From Gemmatimonadota bacterium (lineage in GTDB: Bacteria > Latescibacterota > UBA2968 > UBA8231), in NCBI GenBank assembly GCA_009845645.1, contig VXZF01000205.1:1-5953 (forward strand): a stretch of DNA of 5,953 bases. The letters are read 5' to 3'. Shown here one piece after another: positions 1 to 5,841 of the stretch (position 1 is the first letter of the stretch; each line of letters starts with the position of its first letter). Made by a program: the position numbers and the translations under genes. The notes beneath the pieces were generated by a model. That model did no database searches. It had not been told where the DNA came from and saw only the letters and a list, made by a program, of their open reading frames with translations.

Positions 1-212
1 ACGGCAAGCGGCTACAGATGTTCTTTCCCTGCGACGACGGCTGGCAGCCCTGCCGCCGCGCTGTGATCAAGAACATGGCGATGGGAGTACTCAAGTGGGA
101 GCACTGCATTACCCATCGGATAGGGTGCACCGAGATGCCGGCGATGTTCGAGCGCATTAAGCGAGAGCGAGATGGGGATATCGTTGGAGTGGTCGTCGAT
201 TGGCGGGATTGA
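1..212 (+). CDS. 3' end of a medium-chain zinc-type alcohol dehydrogenase-like protein (partial)
   Basis: The frame is open from position 3 to the TGA at 210-212 and gives the last 69 or so residues; the start lies before the window. The visible part resembles the C-terminus of the medium-chain dehydrogenase/reductase superfamily (zinc-binding alcohol, threonine or sorbitol dehydrogenase-like). A strand (GKRLQMFF) is followed by a helix, then the segment HCITHRIGCTEMPAMFERIK, which matches the usual 'ItHri..l.e..eAfe.i' element, and a final strand DIVGVVVDW that ends the protein. Members oxidise alcohols or polyols, or reduce carbonyls, with NAD(P). The Rossmann glycine motif and the zinc ligands lie outside the window, so neither substrate nor metal dependence can be judged. 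The ATG at 18 is an internal Met and not a convincing start. It runs in the same direction as the following cluster but is separated from it by 120 nt. Confidence 0.72.
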   Translation, partial: GKRLQMFFPCDDGWQPCRRAVIKNMAMGVLKWEHCITHRIGCTEMPAMFERIKRERDGDIVGVVVDWRD

Positions 213-254
213 GGAGCCGCTTGCAATACTGACGCGACCTGCGACGATCAAACA

Positions 255-281
255 CGCCGTTTGTTCGCCATATCCACGGCG
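255..281. repeat. Short inverted repeat CGCCGT / ACGGCG in the intergenic gap
   Basis: CGCCGT at 255-260 and ACGGCG at 276-281 are perfect 6-bp arms with a 15-nt spacer. The position, just upstream of a TATATT box at 288-293, would suit an operator. The right arm has no T-tract after it, so it is not a typical intrinsic terminator. Six base pairs in GC-rich DNA can arise by chance. Confidence 0.25.
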
Positions 282-293
282 AGTGCATATATT
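264..293 (+). promoter_or_regulatory. Weak sigma70-like promoter candidate for the 333-3066 gene cluster
   Basis: TATATT at 288-293 matches the -10 consensus at five of six positions and sits in a locally AT-rich patch of otherwise GC-rich DNA. The best -35 at an allowed distance is TTCGCC at 264-269 (18-nt spacer), which is poor. The predicted start near 300 would leave a leader of about 33 nt with the ribosome binding site at 320-325. It is the only good -10 in the 120-nt gap. Confidence 0.3.
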
Positions 294-319
294 CGCTACT
301 TCCGATTTCACCCCGTTTT

Positions 320-325
320 GAGGAG
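320..325 (+). promoter_or_regulatory. Ribosome binding site GAGGAG deciding the start at 333
   Basis: GAGGAG lies 7 nt before the ATG at 333. This favours 333 over the in-frame ATG at 261, which has no comparable site and would add 24 residues ahead of the Rossmann strand. Confidence 0.75.
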
Positions 326-332
326 CCAAACC

Positions 333-1130
333 ATGAGCCAACAATCGACCCGCATCGGCCTAATCGGCTACGGCCAGATCGGCCAAGTCGTCCACAAGAT
401 GATAGACGCTGACGCAGACAACGGCATGGAGGTCGTCTTCGTCCACGATCAAATGGCCGCTGCCGTCCAAAACCTCCCCGCCGACCTCTGCCTAGCGGAT
501 TTGAGCGACTTCGAATCGCGCCAGCCCGATCTCGTCGTCGAAATGGCCCACCCAGACGTCACCCGCCAGTGGGGACAGACGATCCTCGAAAAAACCAACT
601 ACATGTTCATCTCAGTGACCGCCCTCGCCGACCGAGCCGTCGAAACCACCATTGAGGAAACAACCCGCCGCGCTGGCACCCGTGCCTTCGTCCCGCACGG
701 AGGCGTAGTCGGCATGGACGCGCTGTTGGAAAACCGCGACGTGTGGGAGTCAGTCGATGTGGTGATGAAGAAGCCCCCGCACAACGTCGATTGCGCGGCC
801 GCCGGCCTCGACCCCGACGACATCAAAGAAGAAACAGTCCTCTACGACGGCCCGACGCGCGGCATCTGCCCGCTCTTCCCGCGCAACGTCAACACCCACG
901 CGGCCATCGCGTACGCCGGCATCGGCTTCGACCGCACGCACTCGCTGTTGCTGGTAAGCCCGGAATGGACCGAAGCCATCGTCGAAATCCACGCCCAAGG
1001 CCCGGGCCTCGACCTCAAGGTTGCGCGCAGCGAGGGAATCACCGGCGTCACTGGGGCCTCGACGCCGGTCTCCATCTACAATACCGTGCAAATGATCGGC
1101 GCGACTGGCCCGGGCATCCATCTCCGATGA
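333..1130 (+). CDS. Aspartate dehydrogenase-family (NadX/DUF108-like) oxidoreductase with altered active site
   Basis: The 265-residue protein has the length and order of L-aspartate dehydrogenases. These enzymes oxidise L-aspartate to iminoaspartate with NAD(P), either for NAD synthesis or for amine exchange with oxaloacetate. Visible elements are an N-terminal Rossmann strand and loop GYGQIG (residues 12-17), VVEMAHP (68-74), the family loop PHGGVVGMDAL (121-131), KKPP (146-149), FPRNVNTHAA (182-191) and the C-terminal block GVTGASTPVSIYN (238-250). The start at 333 is set by GAGGAG 7 nt upstream. One thing is odd. In characterised members an ADP motif is followed by Asn-x-His, where the His is catalytic. 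The ungapped equivalent here reads VSP (208-210) and then A215-I-V217, so the Asp, Asn and His appear replaced by Ser, Ala and Val. I compared this with family sequences from memory. The fold assignment is strong but aspartate as substrate is doubtful. The stop overlaps the aminotransferase start, which points to a shared pathway. Confidence 0.85.
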   Translation: MSQQSTRIGLIGYGQIGQVVHKMIDADADNGMEVVFVHDQMAAAVQNLPADLCLADLSDFESRQPDLVVEMAHPDVTRQWGQTILEKTNYMFISVTALADRAVETTIEETTRRAGTRAFVPHGGVVGMDALLENRDVWESVDVVMKKPPHNVDCAAAGLDPDDIKEETVLYDGPTRGICPLFPRNVNTHAAIAYAGIGFDRTHSLLLVSPEWTEAIVEIHAQGPGLDLKVARSEGITGVTGASTPVSIYNTVQMIGATGPGIHLR

Positions 1131-2290
1131 AGCCTTTTGCCCGCATCCCCGCGGCCATTCCCCGCTCGGGCATCCGCGAGATCATGGACTTGGCTTGGGC
1201 CGTCGAGAAGACAGGCGAGGTCATCCACCTCGAAGTCGGCCAACCCGATTTTGCCACCCCAAAGTCCATTGTCGAAGCCTCCTGCCGCTACATACGCGCC
1301 GGCCACACCAAGTACGTACCCAACGGCGGCGTCGATGCGTTGCGCGAGGCTGCGGCCCGCTACTTCGAGCACCGCACCGGCGTGCCGACCACCAGCGACA
1401 ACATCCTCGTCACCCCCGGCGCGGTCATGAGCGTGGCGACCACTTTCCTCGCCCTGCTCGAGCCGGGCGACGAGGTCCTGTTGCCCGACCCAGGCTGGCC
1501 CAATTACGAAATGGCCGTCTCCATTGTCCACGGCCGACCCGTCTTTTACAATCTGCGGGCGGAAAATCACTTCCTGCCCGACCTCGACGAGATCGAGCGC
1601 CTAGTCAGCCCCCGCACCAAACTCCTCCTCCTCTGCACGCCCTCCAACCCCACCGGCCAAGTGTACGACGAGGCCCTGATGCGCCAGCTCATGGACTTGG
1701 CCCAGCGCCATGATTTGTGGGTGCTGTCCGACGAGATCTACGGCCAGATCGTCTTCGACCAACCTCACCAGAGCGCCCTGCCGCACGACGCCGACGGACG
1801 CGCCATCGTCGTCTCCGGCATGTCCAAAAGCTACGCCATGACCGGCTACCGAGTCGGCTTCACCCGCGCCAATCCCGAGTACATCGAAATAGCCACCAAG
1901 CTCCAAGAGCCGTTTATCTCGTGTGGCACAGGGTTCTCCCAACTCGCGTCAGCCGACGCGCTCGACGGCCCACAAGACGACGTAGCCGCCATGTGCCGCG
2001 CCTATGCACGCCGCCGCGACATCGCCCTCAATGTCCTGCGAGAATACGGCCTGTACCGCTACACTCCGGGTGGCGCAATCTATCTGATGATCGACATCTC
2101 CGCAGCCGGCATGGACTCCGGCGAATTCGCCGTCCGGCTGCTCAAAGAAAAGCGCGTGGCCGTGGCTCCGGGCAGCACCTTCGGCCAGATGTGCCGCGAC
2201 CACGTGCGCATCTCCATCGCCGCCTCCGAAGAGCACATCCGCCGCGGCGTGACCACCATCTGCGAATTCGCGCAACAAGCCGGAAGCTAA
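1127..2290 (+). CDS. PLP-dependent class I/II aminotransferase (aspartate aminotransferase-like fold type I)
   Basis: The 387-residue protein is full length for the family. It transfers an amino group between an amino acid and a 2-oxo acid via pyridoxal phosphate in the cytosol. Visible landmarks are IPRSGIREIMDLA near the N-terminus (12-24), VGQPDF (37-42), the YVPNGG segment (63-68), SNPTG (173-177, with N174 at the cofactor ring), DEIYG (202-206, with D202 and Y205 contacting PLP), SMSK-type SGMSKSYAMTGYR (230-242, with K234 the Schiff-base lysine and R242 at the phosphate) and DHVRISIA (358-365, with R361 binding the substrate carboxylate). All catalytic residues are present. The ATG at 1127 overlaps the upstream TGA as ATGA. 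No good Shine-Dalgarno precedes it, so translation is probably coupled to the dehydrogenase. The frame is open back to 743, but that part lies inside the dehydrogenase gene and is a shadow. Motifs do not fix the amino acid; aspartate, alanine or an aromatic amino acid are all possible. Confidence 0.93.
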   Translation: MKPFARIPAAIPRSGIREIMDLAWAVEKTGEVIHLEVGQPDFATPKSIVEASCRYIRAGHTKYVPNGGVDALREAAARYFEHRTGVPTTSDNILVTPGAVMSVATTFLALLEPGDEVLLPDPGWPNYEMAVSIVHGRPVFYNLRAENHFLPDLDEIERLVSPRTKLLLLCTPSNPTGQVYDEALMRQLMDLAQRHDLWVLSDEIYGQIVFDQPHQSALPHDADGRAIVVSGMSKSYAMTGYRVGFTRANPEYIEIATKLQEPFISCGTGFSQLASADALDGPQDDVAAMCRAYARRRDIALNVLREYGLYRYTPGGAIYLMIDISAAGMDSGEFAVRLLKEKRVAVAPGSTFGQMCRDHVRISIAASEEHIRRGVTTICEFAQQAGS

Positions 2291-2292
2291 GC

Positions 2293-2298
2293 GAAGGA
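2293..2298 (+). promoter_or_regulatory. Ribosome binding site GAAGGA supporting a TTG start at 2308
   Basis: GAAGGA lies 9 nt before the TTG at 2308, inside the 17-nt gap after the aminotransferase stop. No in-frame ATG exists near the start of the dioxygenase domain, so this site decides the start. Confidence 0.65.
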
Positions 2299-2307
2299 AC
2301 ATCCGCT

Positions 2308-3066
2308 TTGGACAGCGAACTGTTGCAACGGGGATTCGTCCCCCAGCCGCTGACGCCTGCGCAATGCAGCGCGCTGGATACCAACGGCTTCATCATTTTG
2401 GAAGGGGTTATCGCGCCCGACTGGCTGGCCGAGTTGCGCCATGCTTTTGACGCGATCTTTGCCCGCGAGGGCGACGCAGCCGGTGCTGAGGTCTCCCAAG
2501 TGGAGGGCGTGCGCCGCCTCGCCGATTTGGTCAACAAGGGGACGGTCTTCGACGCCGTGTACCTACAGCCGACGCTATTGACCGCGGTCTTCCACGTCTT
2601 GCAGCGGCCGTTTAAGCTGCACTCGCTTAATGGGCACGATCCACTGCCCGGCAACGGTTTACAAATCCTACATGCGGATTGGGGGCAGCCCACCGCGCCC
2701 GGCGGGCCGTACCACGTCGTCAACTCCATGTGGATGCTCGACGATTTCACTGAAGCCAACGGCGCGACCCGCTGCGTCCCCGGTAGTCACCACAAACCCA
2801 GCAGGGTCACCGACTACATGGACGACCGCTTGGCCGATCACCCCGAGCAAGTGCAGTTAACGGGCCGCGCTGGCTCGGTCGCCGTGTTCAACGGCAGCCT
2901 CTGGCACAGCTCGTATCGCAACGACAGCAACACCCCTCGCCGCACCCTGCACTGCGCCTTTATCGCCCGCGAGCACTCGCAGCAGACCAACCAGCGCGAG
3001 TATTTGCAGCCCGCAACCGCCCAGCGACTCTCGCCGCTAGCGCGCTACATCCTCGACGTGGAGTGA
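2308..3066 (+). CDS. Phytanoyl-CoA dioxygenase (PhyH) family Fe(II)/2-oxoglutarate-dependent oxygenase
   Basis: The 252-residue protein is predicted to hydroxylate a small molecule using Fe(II), O2 and 2-oxoglutarate. It carries the PhyH landmarks in order: the N-terminal element DTNGFIILEGVI (24-35), the HxD iron motif LHADWG (121-126, ligands H122 and D124), WMLDDFTEANGAT (142-154) followed by VPGSHH (157-162), and the distal iron ligand in LWHSSYRN (199-205 region, H200). An arginine at 211 or 212 (TPRRTLH) lies about 11 residues later, where the family binds the 2-oxoglutarate carboxylate. The facial triad is therefore intact. The start is a TTG with GAAGGA 9 nt upstream; the same frame is open much further upstream, but only as a shadow of the aminotransferase gene. 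It follows the aminotransferase by 17 nt, which suggests hydroxylation of a product or substrate of that gene pair. The substrate cannot be read from sequence; despite the family name, phytanoyl-CoA is unlikely to be it. Confidence 0.9.
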   Translation: MDSELLQRGFVPQPLTPAQCSALDTNGFIILEGVIAPDWLAELRHAFDAIFAREGDAAGAEVSQVEGVRRLADLVNKGTVFDAVYLQPTLLTAVFHVLQRPFKLHSLNGHDPLPGNGLQILHADWGQPTAPGGPYHVVNSMWMLDDFTEANGATRCVPGSHHKPSRVTDYMDDRLADHPEQVQLTGRAGSVAVFNGSLWHSSYRNDSNTPRRTLHCAFIAREHSQQTNQREYLQPATAQRLSPLARYILDVE

Positions 3067-3068
3067 AC

Positions 3069-4148
3069 CTAGAGGTATTTCTCGTACCCTTGCTTTTCTT
3101 TTAAACGATCCACCGCGTCTTTCACCTGCTGAGCCGCCCCCTTTGCGCACACCAGCAGCGCGTCTTCGGTATCCACCACCACCAAGTCCTCCACCCCCAG
3201 TAGCAGCACGACCTTGTCGGCCTGCCCGTACACCGTCGAACGGGCCGCGTCCAACGCCACCACCTCGCCCGATAGCAAATTGCCCGCGTCATCCGTCGGC
3301 AATACGTCCGTCAGCGCCGCCCAAGAGCCGATGTCGCCCCAGTCGATATCCGCCTCCAGCGTGGCCACCTTGGGCGCGCGCTCTACCAAGGCGTGGTCAA
3401 TGGAGATCGGCTTGAGCTTTGGATATTCGCGGGCGACGACCACTTCCTCTTCCGGCGTGCCAACAGCGGCTTGGATGCGCTGTAACCCAGCGTGCATTTC
3501 CGGTTCAAAGCGGGCGAAAAGCTCCAGCACGGTCGCCGCCTTCCAGACAAACATGTTACTGTTCCACAAATAATGGCCGCTCGCCACGTACTCAGCCGCC
3601 TGTTGTGCTCCAGGCTTTTCCGTGAACTCGGCGACTGCGTACACCGGCGTCCCGCTCACCTCTGCCAGCACGGAGCCACGACGGATGTAACCATAGCCAG
3701 TCTCAGCGCGCGTCGGCTTGACCCCAAGCGTGAACAAGTAGTCGGGTCGATCAATTAGGGCTTGGTCGGCGACCTGCAACAAGCGGCAGAACTCCTCGGA
3801 CCGGCCTATGTAGTGATCCGATCCCAAGCTGGCGACTGTGCAGCCCGGATGGCGGGCCTCTAACAGCGCGCACTCCAAGCCAATGGCCGGTCCGGTATTG
3901 CGCAGCGCCGGCTCGACGATTAGCTGCTCGGGCGGCAGCGCCGACACCTGCTCGCTCACCAAGGATCGCAACGAGTGTCCGGTCGATACGTACACATCGG
4001 CTGGTGCAGCAATCGCGCCAATGCGGGCGACCGCGTCTTGCAGCATAGTCTGCTCGCCGGCCATGCAGTGGAATTGCTTGGGCTTGCGCGCTCGGCTATA
4101 GGGCCACAGTCGCGTGCCGACCCCTCCGGCGCGAATGACGAATTTCAT
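3069..4148 (-). CDS. manC: Mannose-1-phosphate guanylyltransferase (GDP-mannose pyrophosphorylase)
   Basis: The 359-residue protein makes GDP-mannose from GTP and mannose 1-phosphate, the sugar donor for exopolysaccharide, O-antigen and GDP-fucose synthesis. It shows the nucleotidyltransferase signature GGVGTRLWP (8-16) with KPKQF (22-26), VEPALRNTGPAIG (78-90), the metal-site segment SDHYI (110-114), ETGYGYI (149-155), FTEKP (175-179), WNSNMF (195-200) and DIDWGDIGSW (267-276). Two small departures are Arg6 where Leu is common (IRAGG) and Gly109 where Pro usually precedes the SDH/ADH motif. The length equals the nucleotidyltransferase plus left-handed helix part only, with no fused C-terminal phosphomannose isomerase cupin domain. 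The start at 4148 is chosen because GGGAG precedes it by 9 nt and the signature begins at once; an upstream in-frame ATG at 4184 would add 12 unlikely residues. The gene stands alone, transcribed against both flanking clusters. A hexose-1-phosphate relative with another sugar is possible but less likely. Confidence 0.92.
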   Translation of the reverse strand: MKFVIRAGGVGTRLWPYSRARKPKQFHCMAGEQTMLQDAVARIGAIAAPADVYVSTGHSLRSLVSEQVSALPPEQLIVEPALRNTGPAIGLECALLEARHPGCTVASLGSDHYIGRSEEFCRLLQVADQALIDRPDYLFTLGVKPTRAETGYGYIRRGSVLAEVSGTPVYAVAEFTEKPGAQQAAEYVASGHYLWNSNMFVWKAATVLELFARFEPEMHAGLQRIQAAVGTPEEEVVVAREYPKLKPISIDHALVERAPKVATLEADIDWGDIGSWAALTDVLPTDDAGNLLSGEVVALDAARSTVYGQADKVVLLLGVEDLVVVDTEDALLVCAKGAAQQVKDAVDRLKEKQGYEKYL

Positions 4149-4157
4149 GGATTGACA

Positions 4158-4162
4158 CTCCC
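4158..4162 (-). promoter_or_regulatory. Ribosome binding site GGGAG for the guanylyltransferase
   Basis: The minus strand reads GGGAG 9 nt before the ATG whose first base is 4148. It selects this start over the in-frame ATG at 4184. Confidence 0.6.
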
Positions 4163-4186
4163 GTACAGGTAAATTCAGTGCCAAGC

Positions 4187-4192
4187 AATATA
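4187..4192 (-). promoter_or_regulatory. Candidate -10 box for the guanylyltransferase gene
   Basis: The minus strand reads TATATT here, five of six matches to the -10 consensus, about 39 nt before the start codon. No convincing -35 lies 16-18 nt further upstream in the GC-rich stretch, so a weak or activator-dependent promoter is the most that can be said. A 5-bp inverted repeat (GCAAT 4185-4189, ATTGC 4197-4201) overlaps it. Confidence 0.3.
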
Positions 4193-4224
4193 ACCAATTG
4201 CCCGGCCCCGAGCAGGGCGCACTA

Positions 4225-4252
4225 TTGACAGCTTAACCTGATGCTGTACTAT
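4225..4252 (+). promoter_or_regulatory. Sigma70-type promoter for ispH and the BMC vertex genes
   Basis: A perfect -35 TTGACA at 4225-4230 is followed after 16 nt by TACTAT at 4247-4252, which matches four of six -10 positions including the first T-A and last A-T. Transcription would begin near 4259 and give a leader of about 27 nt that includes the ribosome binding site at 4274-4279. This is the best promoter in the window, and it lies in the only divergent gap. Confidence 0.6.
4228..4247. promoter_or_regulatory. Operator-like dyad in the promoter spacer
   Basis: ACAGC at 4228-4232 and GCTGT at 4243-4247 form a perfect 5-bp inverted repeat with a 10-nt centre, overlapping the end of the -35 and the first base of the -10. 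A repressor bound here would block the promoter. Arms this short are weak evidence. Confidence 0.28.
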
Positions 4253-4273
4253 GTACTTCTGTAGCAATTCCAC

Positions 4274-4279
4274 GAGGAG
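4274..4279 (+). promoter_or_regulatory. Ribosome binding site GAGGAG of ispH
   Basis: GAGGAG lies 6 nt before the ATG at 4286 and supports the long N-terminus of this IspH as genuinely translated. Confidence 0.75.
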
Positions 4280-4285
4280 CTTCGC

Positions 4286-5542
4286 ATGGCCTATCCACAA
4301 TTCGACCAAGTTCCCAATCACTACGCCGGCCCCACTATCCAGCGCGTCAAGGACTACCGTCTGAAAAACGGCAAACGTTCTCTGAACCCGACGCTCCTGC
4401 AAATCGGCCAGTTACAGGTCTTAATCCCCCGGCACTTTGGCTTTTGCTTCGGGGTCGAGCGGGCCATTCACATGGCCTTTTCAGCCCTCAAGGAAAACCC
4501 GGATCGCAACACGTACCTCGTCAGCGAGATCATCCACAACCCCTTGGTCAACAACGACCTCAAAAAGCAAGGCGTCCGCTTCATCTACGACCCCGAGGGG
4601 GACCGCCAAGTCTCCGAAGAGGAGATGAGCAGCGACGACATCGCGCTCATCCCGGCCTTTGGCACCACCATGGAGAACGAGGAATCGCTCCGTCAAAGCG
4701 GCATCGACATCGAGTCCGAGGAATACCGGGAGAATTACGATACCACCTGCCCCTTTGTGTCCAAGGTGTGGAAGCGCGGCGAGGAGCTAGGCCGTCAAGG
4801 CTATACCATCATCATCCACGGCAAGTACAACCACGCAGAGACCCAAGCGACTCATTCGCACACCGAGGAACACACCAAGACCCTAGTGGTGTTCGACGCC
4901 GCCGAAGCCGAGAAGGTAGCCGCGTATATCACCGGTGCACTACCGCTCGCCGACTTTGAGCGCGCCTTTGCCGGCAAAAGTTCAGCGGGTTTCGATCCAC
5001 AAAAGGACCTAGAGCGAGTGGCCGTAGTCAACCAGACGACCATGCTCGCCGAGGAAACGCAGGAAGTAGCCGCCATCTTGCGCCGCGCCATGCGCCAGCG
5101 CTATGGCGCGGAAAACCTCGACTACCACTCCGCCGACACCAACGACACCTTGTGCTACGCCACCCACCAAAACCAGAACGCCACGCGCACGCTGCTGAAC
5201 TCTGGCGCCGATCTGGCGCTGGTTGTCGGCGGCTACAACAGCTCGAACACCTCGCATTTAGTCGAGCTGTGCCTCCAATCCATGCCGAGCTTCCTCATCG
5301 CCAACAGCGACGAAATCCTATCGGACCAGCGCATCCGCCATTTCGATGTCCACGCGAAAAAAATAATCGAGAGCGAAGACTGGCTGCCGCGCCCCCTGCC
5401 CGTGCGGCTGATCATCACCTCGGGCGCGTCCTGCCCGGATATCCTCATGAACCAAGTGCTGGAGAAGATCGCCGGCTTATATGGGTACGACGCGCAAGAA
5501 CTCGACGGTGCCAGCTTGCAACTCTTTGAGGACAGCCCGTGA
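4286..5542 (+). CDS. ispH: 4-hydroxy-3-methylbut-2-enyl diphosphate reductase, long plant/cyanobacterial-like form
   Basis: The 418-residue protein reduces HMBPP to isopentenyl and dimethylallyl diphosphate with a [4Fe-4S] cluster, the last step of the MEP isoprenoid pathway. Cluster cysteines are C54 (FGFCFGVERA), C155 (DTTCPFVSKVW) and C290 (NDTLCYATHQNQNA). Substrate-site elements are H84 (EIIHNP), H183 and E185 (NHAETQAT), NQTT (249-252) and GGYNSSNTSHL (315-325). It is about 100 residues longer than the E. coli enzyme (316 aa). There are about 43 extra N-terminal residues before the core and an insertion around 219-241, as in the plant/cyanobacterial-type enzymes. PAFGTT (123-128) has Phe125 where E. 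coli has His74, also a trait of that type. An extra cysteine, C383 (GASCPD), sits where E. coli has alanine. The start is fixed by GAGGAG 6 nt upstream. The stop overlaps the GTG of a microcompartment vertex gene, an unexpected partner. Assignment is firm. Confidence 0.95.
   Translation: MAYPQFDQVPNHYAGPTIQRVKDYRLKNGKRSLNPTLLQIGQLQVLIPRHFGFCFGVERAIHMAFSALKENPDRNTYLVSEIIHNPLVNNDLKKQGVRFIYDPEGDRQVSEEEMSSDDIALIPAFGTTMENEESLRQSGIDIESEEYRENYDTTCPFVSKVWKRGEELGRQGYTIIIHGKYNHAETQATHSHTEEHTKTLVVFDAAEAEKVAAYITGALPLADFERAFAGKSSAGFDPQKDLERVAVVNQTTMLAEETQEVAAILRRAMRQRYGAENLDYHSADTNDTLCYATHQNQNATRTLLNSGADLALVVGGYNSSNTSHLVELCLQSMPSFLIANSDEILSDQRIRHFDVHAKKIIESEDWLPRPLPVRLIITSGASCPDILMNQVLEKIAGLYGYDAQELDGASLQLFEDSP
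5528..5532 (+). promoter_or_regulatory. Ribosome binding site GAGGA inside the ispH end, for the GTG start at 5539
   Basis: GAGGA lies 6 nt before the GTG at 5539, within the last ispH codons. It supports the non-ATG start and independent or coupled translation of the vertex protein. Confidence 0.65.
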
Positions 5543-5841
5543 TACTCGGCTTCGTCAAAGGGCATGTAGTCTCCAGCGCCAAGGTAGATGCGCTCGAAGG
5601 CAAAAAACTCTTAATAGTCGAGATCCTCGCTGCTACGCCCGAAGGTTTGCAGCGCACGCAAAAGCACATCGTCTGCATCGACGGCGTGCAAGCGGGCGAG
5701 GGAGAACTCGTCGTCGTCGTGCAGGGCAGTTCGGCGCGGCAGGCACCGGGCATGGATCAGATGCCCGTAGATGCGTTGATCATCGGCATCGTGGATTCGC
5801 TACAGGCGTTTGGACGCCCCCTAGAAAAACAAGTAGCATGA
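5539..5841 (+). CDS. Bacterial microcompartment vertex protein, EutN/CcmL family (BMC-P)
   Basis: The 100-residue protein matches the pentameric EutN/CcmL family that caps the twelve vertices of polyhedral microcompartment shells. Typical features are the start MILGFVKGHVVSS (1-13), LEGKKLLIVEIL (19-30), the long conserved core with VCIDGVQAGEGELVVVVQG (45-63) followed by SSAR (64-67), and PVDALIIGIVD (76-86). The length is normal for the family. It starts at GTG overlapping the ispH stop (GTGA) with GAGGA 6 nt upstream, and its own TGA overlaps the next ATG. It is therefore likely translated in step with both neighbours. Residues 68-75 (QAPGMDQM) form the loop before the final strand, which is a little longer than in minimal members. 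Carboxysome origin is unlikely without RuBisCO or carboxysome genes nearby; a metabolosome is more likely. No hexamer shell gene or cargo enzyme is seen in the window. Confidence 0.93.
   Translation: MILGFVKGHVVSSAKVDALEGKKLLIVEILAATPEGLQRTQKHIVCIDGVQAGEGELVVVVQGSSARQAPGMDQMPVDALIIGIVDSLQAFGRPLEKQVA

Larger units (their letters stand above)
209..327 (+). repeat. Pair of 10-bp direct repeats TTGAGGAGCC flanking the intergenic gap
   Basis: TTGAGGAGCC occurs at 209-218, over the stop codon of the dehydrogenase fragment, and again at 318-327, where its GAGGAG serves as ribosome binding site of the next gene. The first copy has a Shine-Dalgarno core but no reading frame of useful length after it. 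It may be chance or the scar of a small duplication or gene loss. No function is claimed. Confidence 0.3.

Noticed and set aside
255..281. Inverted repeat as a terminator for the upstream dehydrogenase
   Set aside because: The stem is only 6 bp with a 15-nt loop and no following T-run.
599..1121. Antisense open frames over the dehydrogenase gene (and similar ones over the other genes)
   Set aside because: These frames come from GC-rich codon bias; they show no recognisable motifs or ribosome binding sites and overlap well-supported genes.
743..1126. In-frame upstream extension of the aminotransferase reading frame
   Set aside because: It lies entirely inside the dehydrogenase gene in another frame and has the Arg/Pro-rich composition of a GC-rich shadow; the aminotransferase fold begins right after the ATG at 1127.
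1717..2307. In-frame upstream extension of the dioxygenase reading frame
   Set aside because: It overlaps the aminotransferase coding region with shadow-like Arg/Pro-rich residues; the TTG at 2308 has a proper ribosome binding site.
3038..3047. Perfect palindrome TAGCGCGCTA
   Set aside because: It lies inside the dioxygenase coding sequence with no T-tract after it, and its length is expected by chance in GC-rich DNA.
4152..4157. Second plus-strand TTGACA, as a further promoter
   Set aside because: No -10-like hexamer occurs 16-18 nt downstream; the match overlaps the leader of the divergent gene and is probably chance.
4149..4184. Longer start of the guanylyltransferase at the minus-strand ATG at 4184
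   Set aside because: It would add 12 residues before the nucleotide-binding signature and lacks a good Shine-Dalgarno, whereas the start at 4148 has GGGAG 9 nt upstream.
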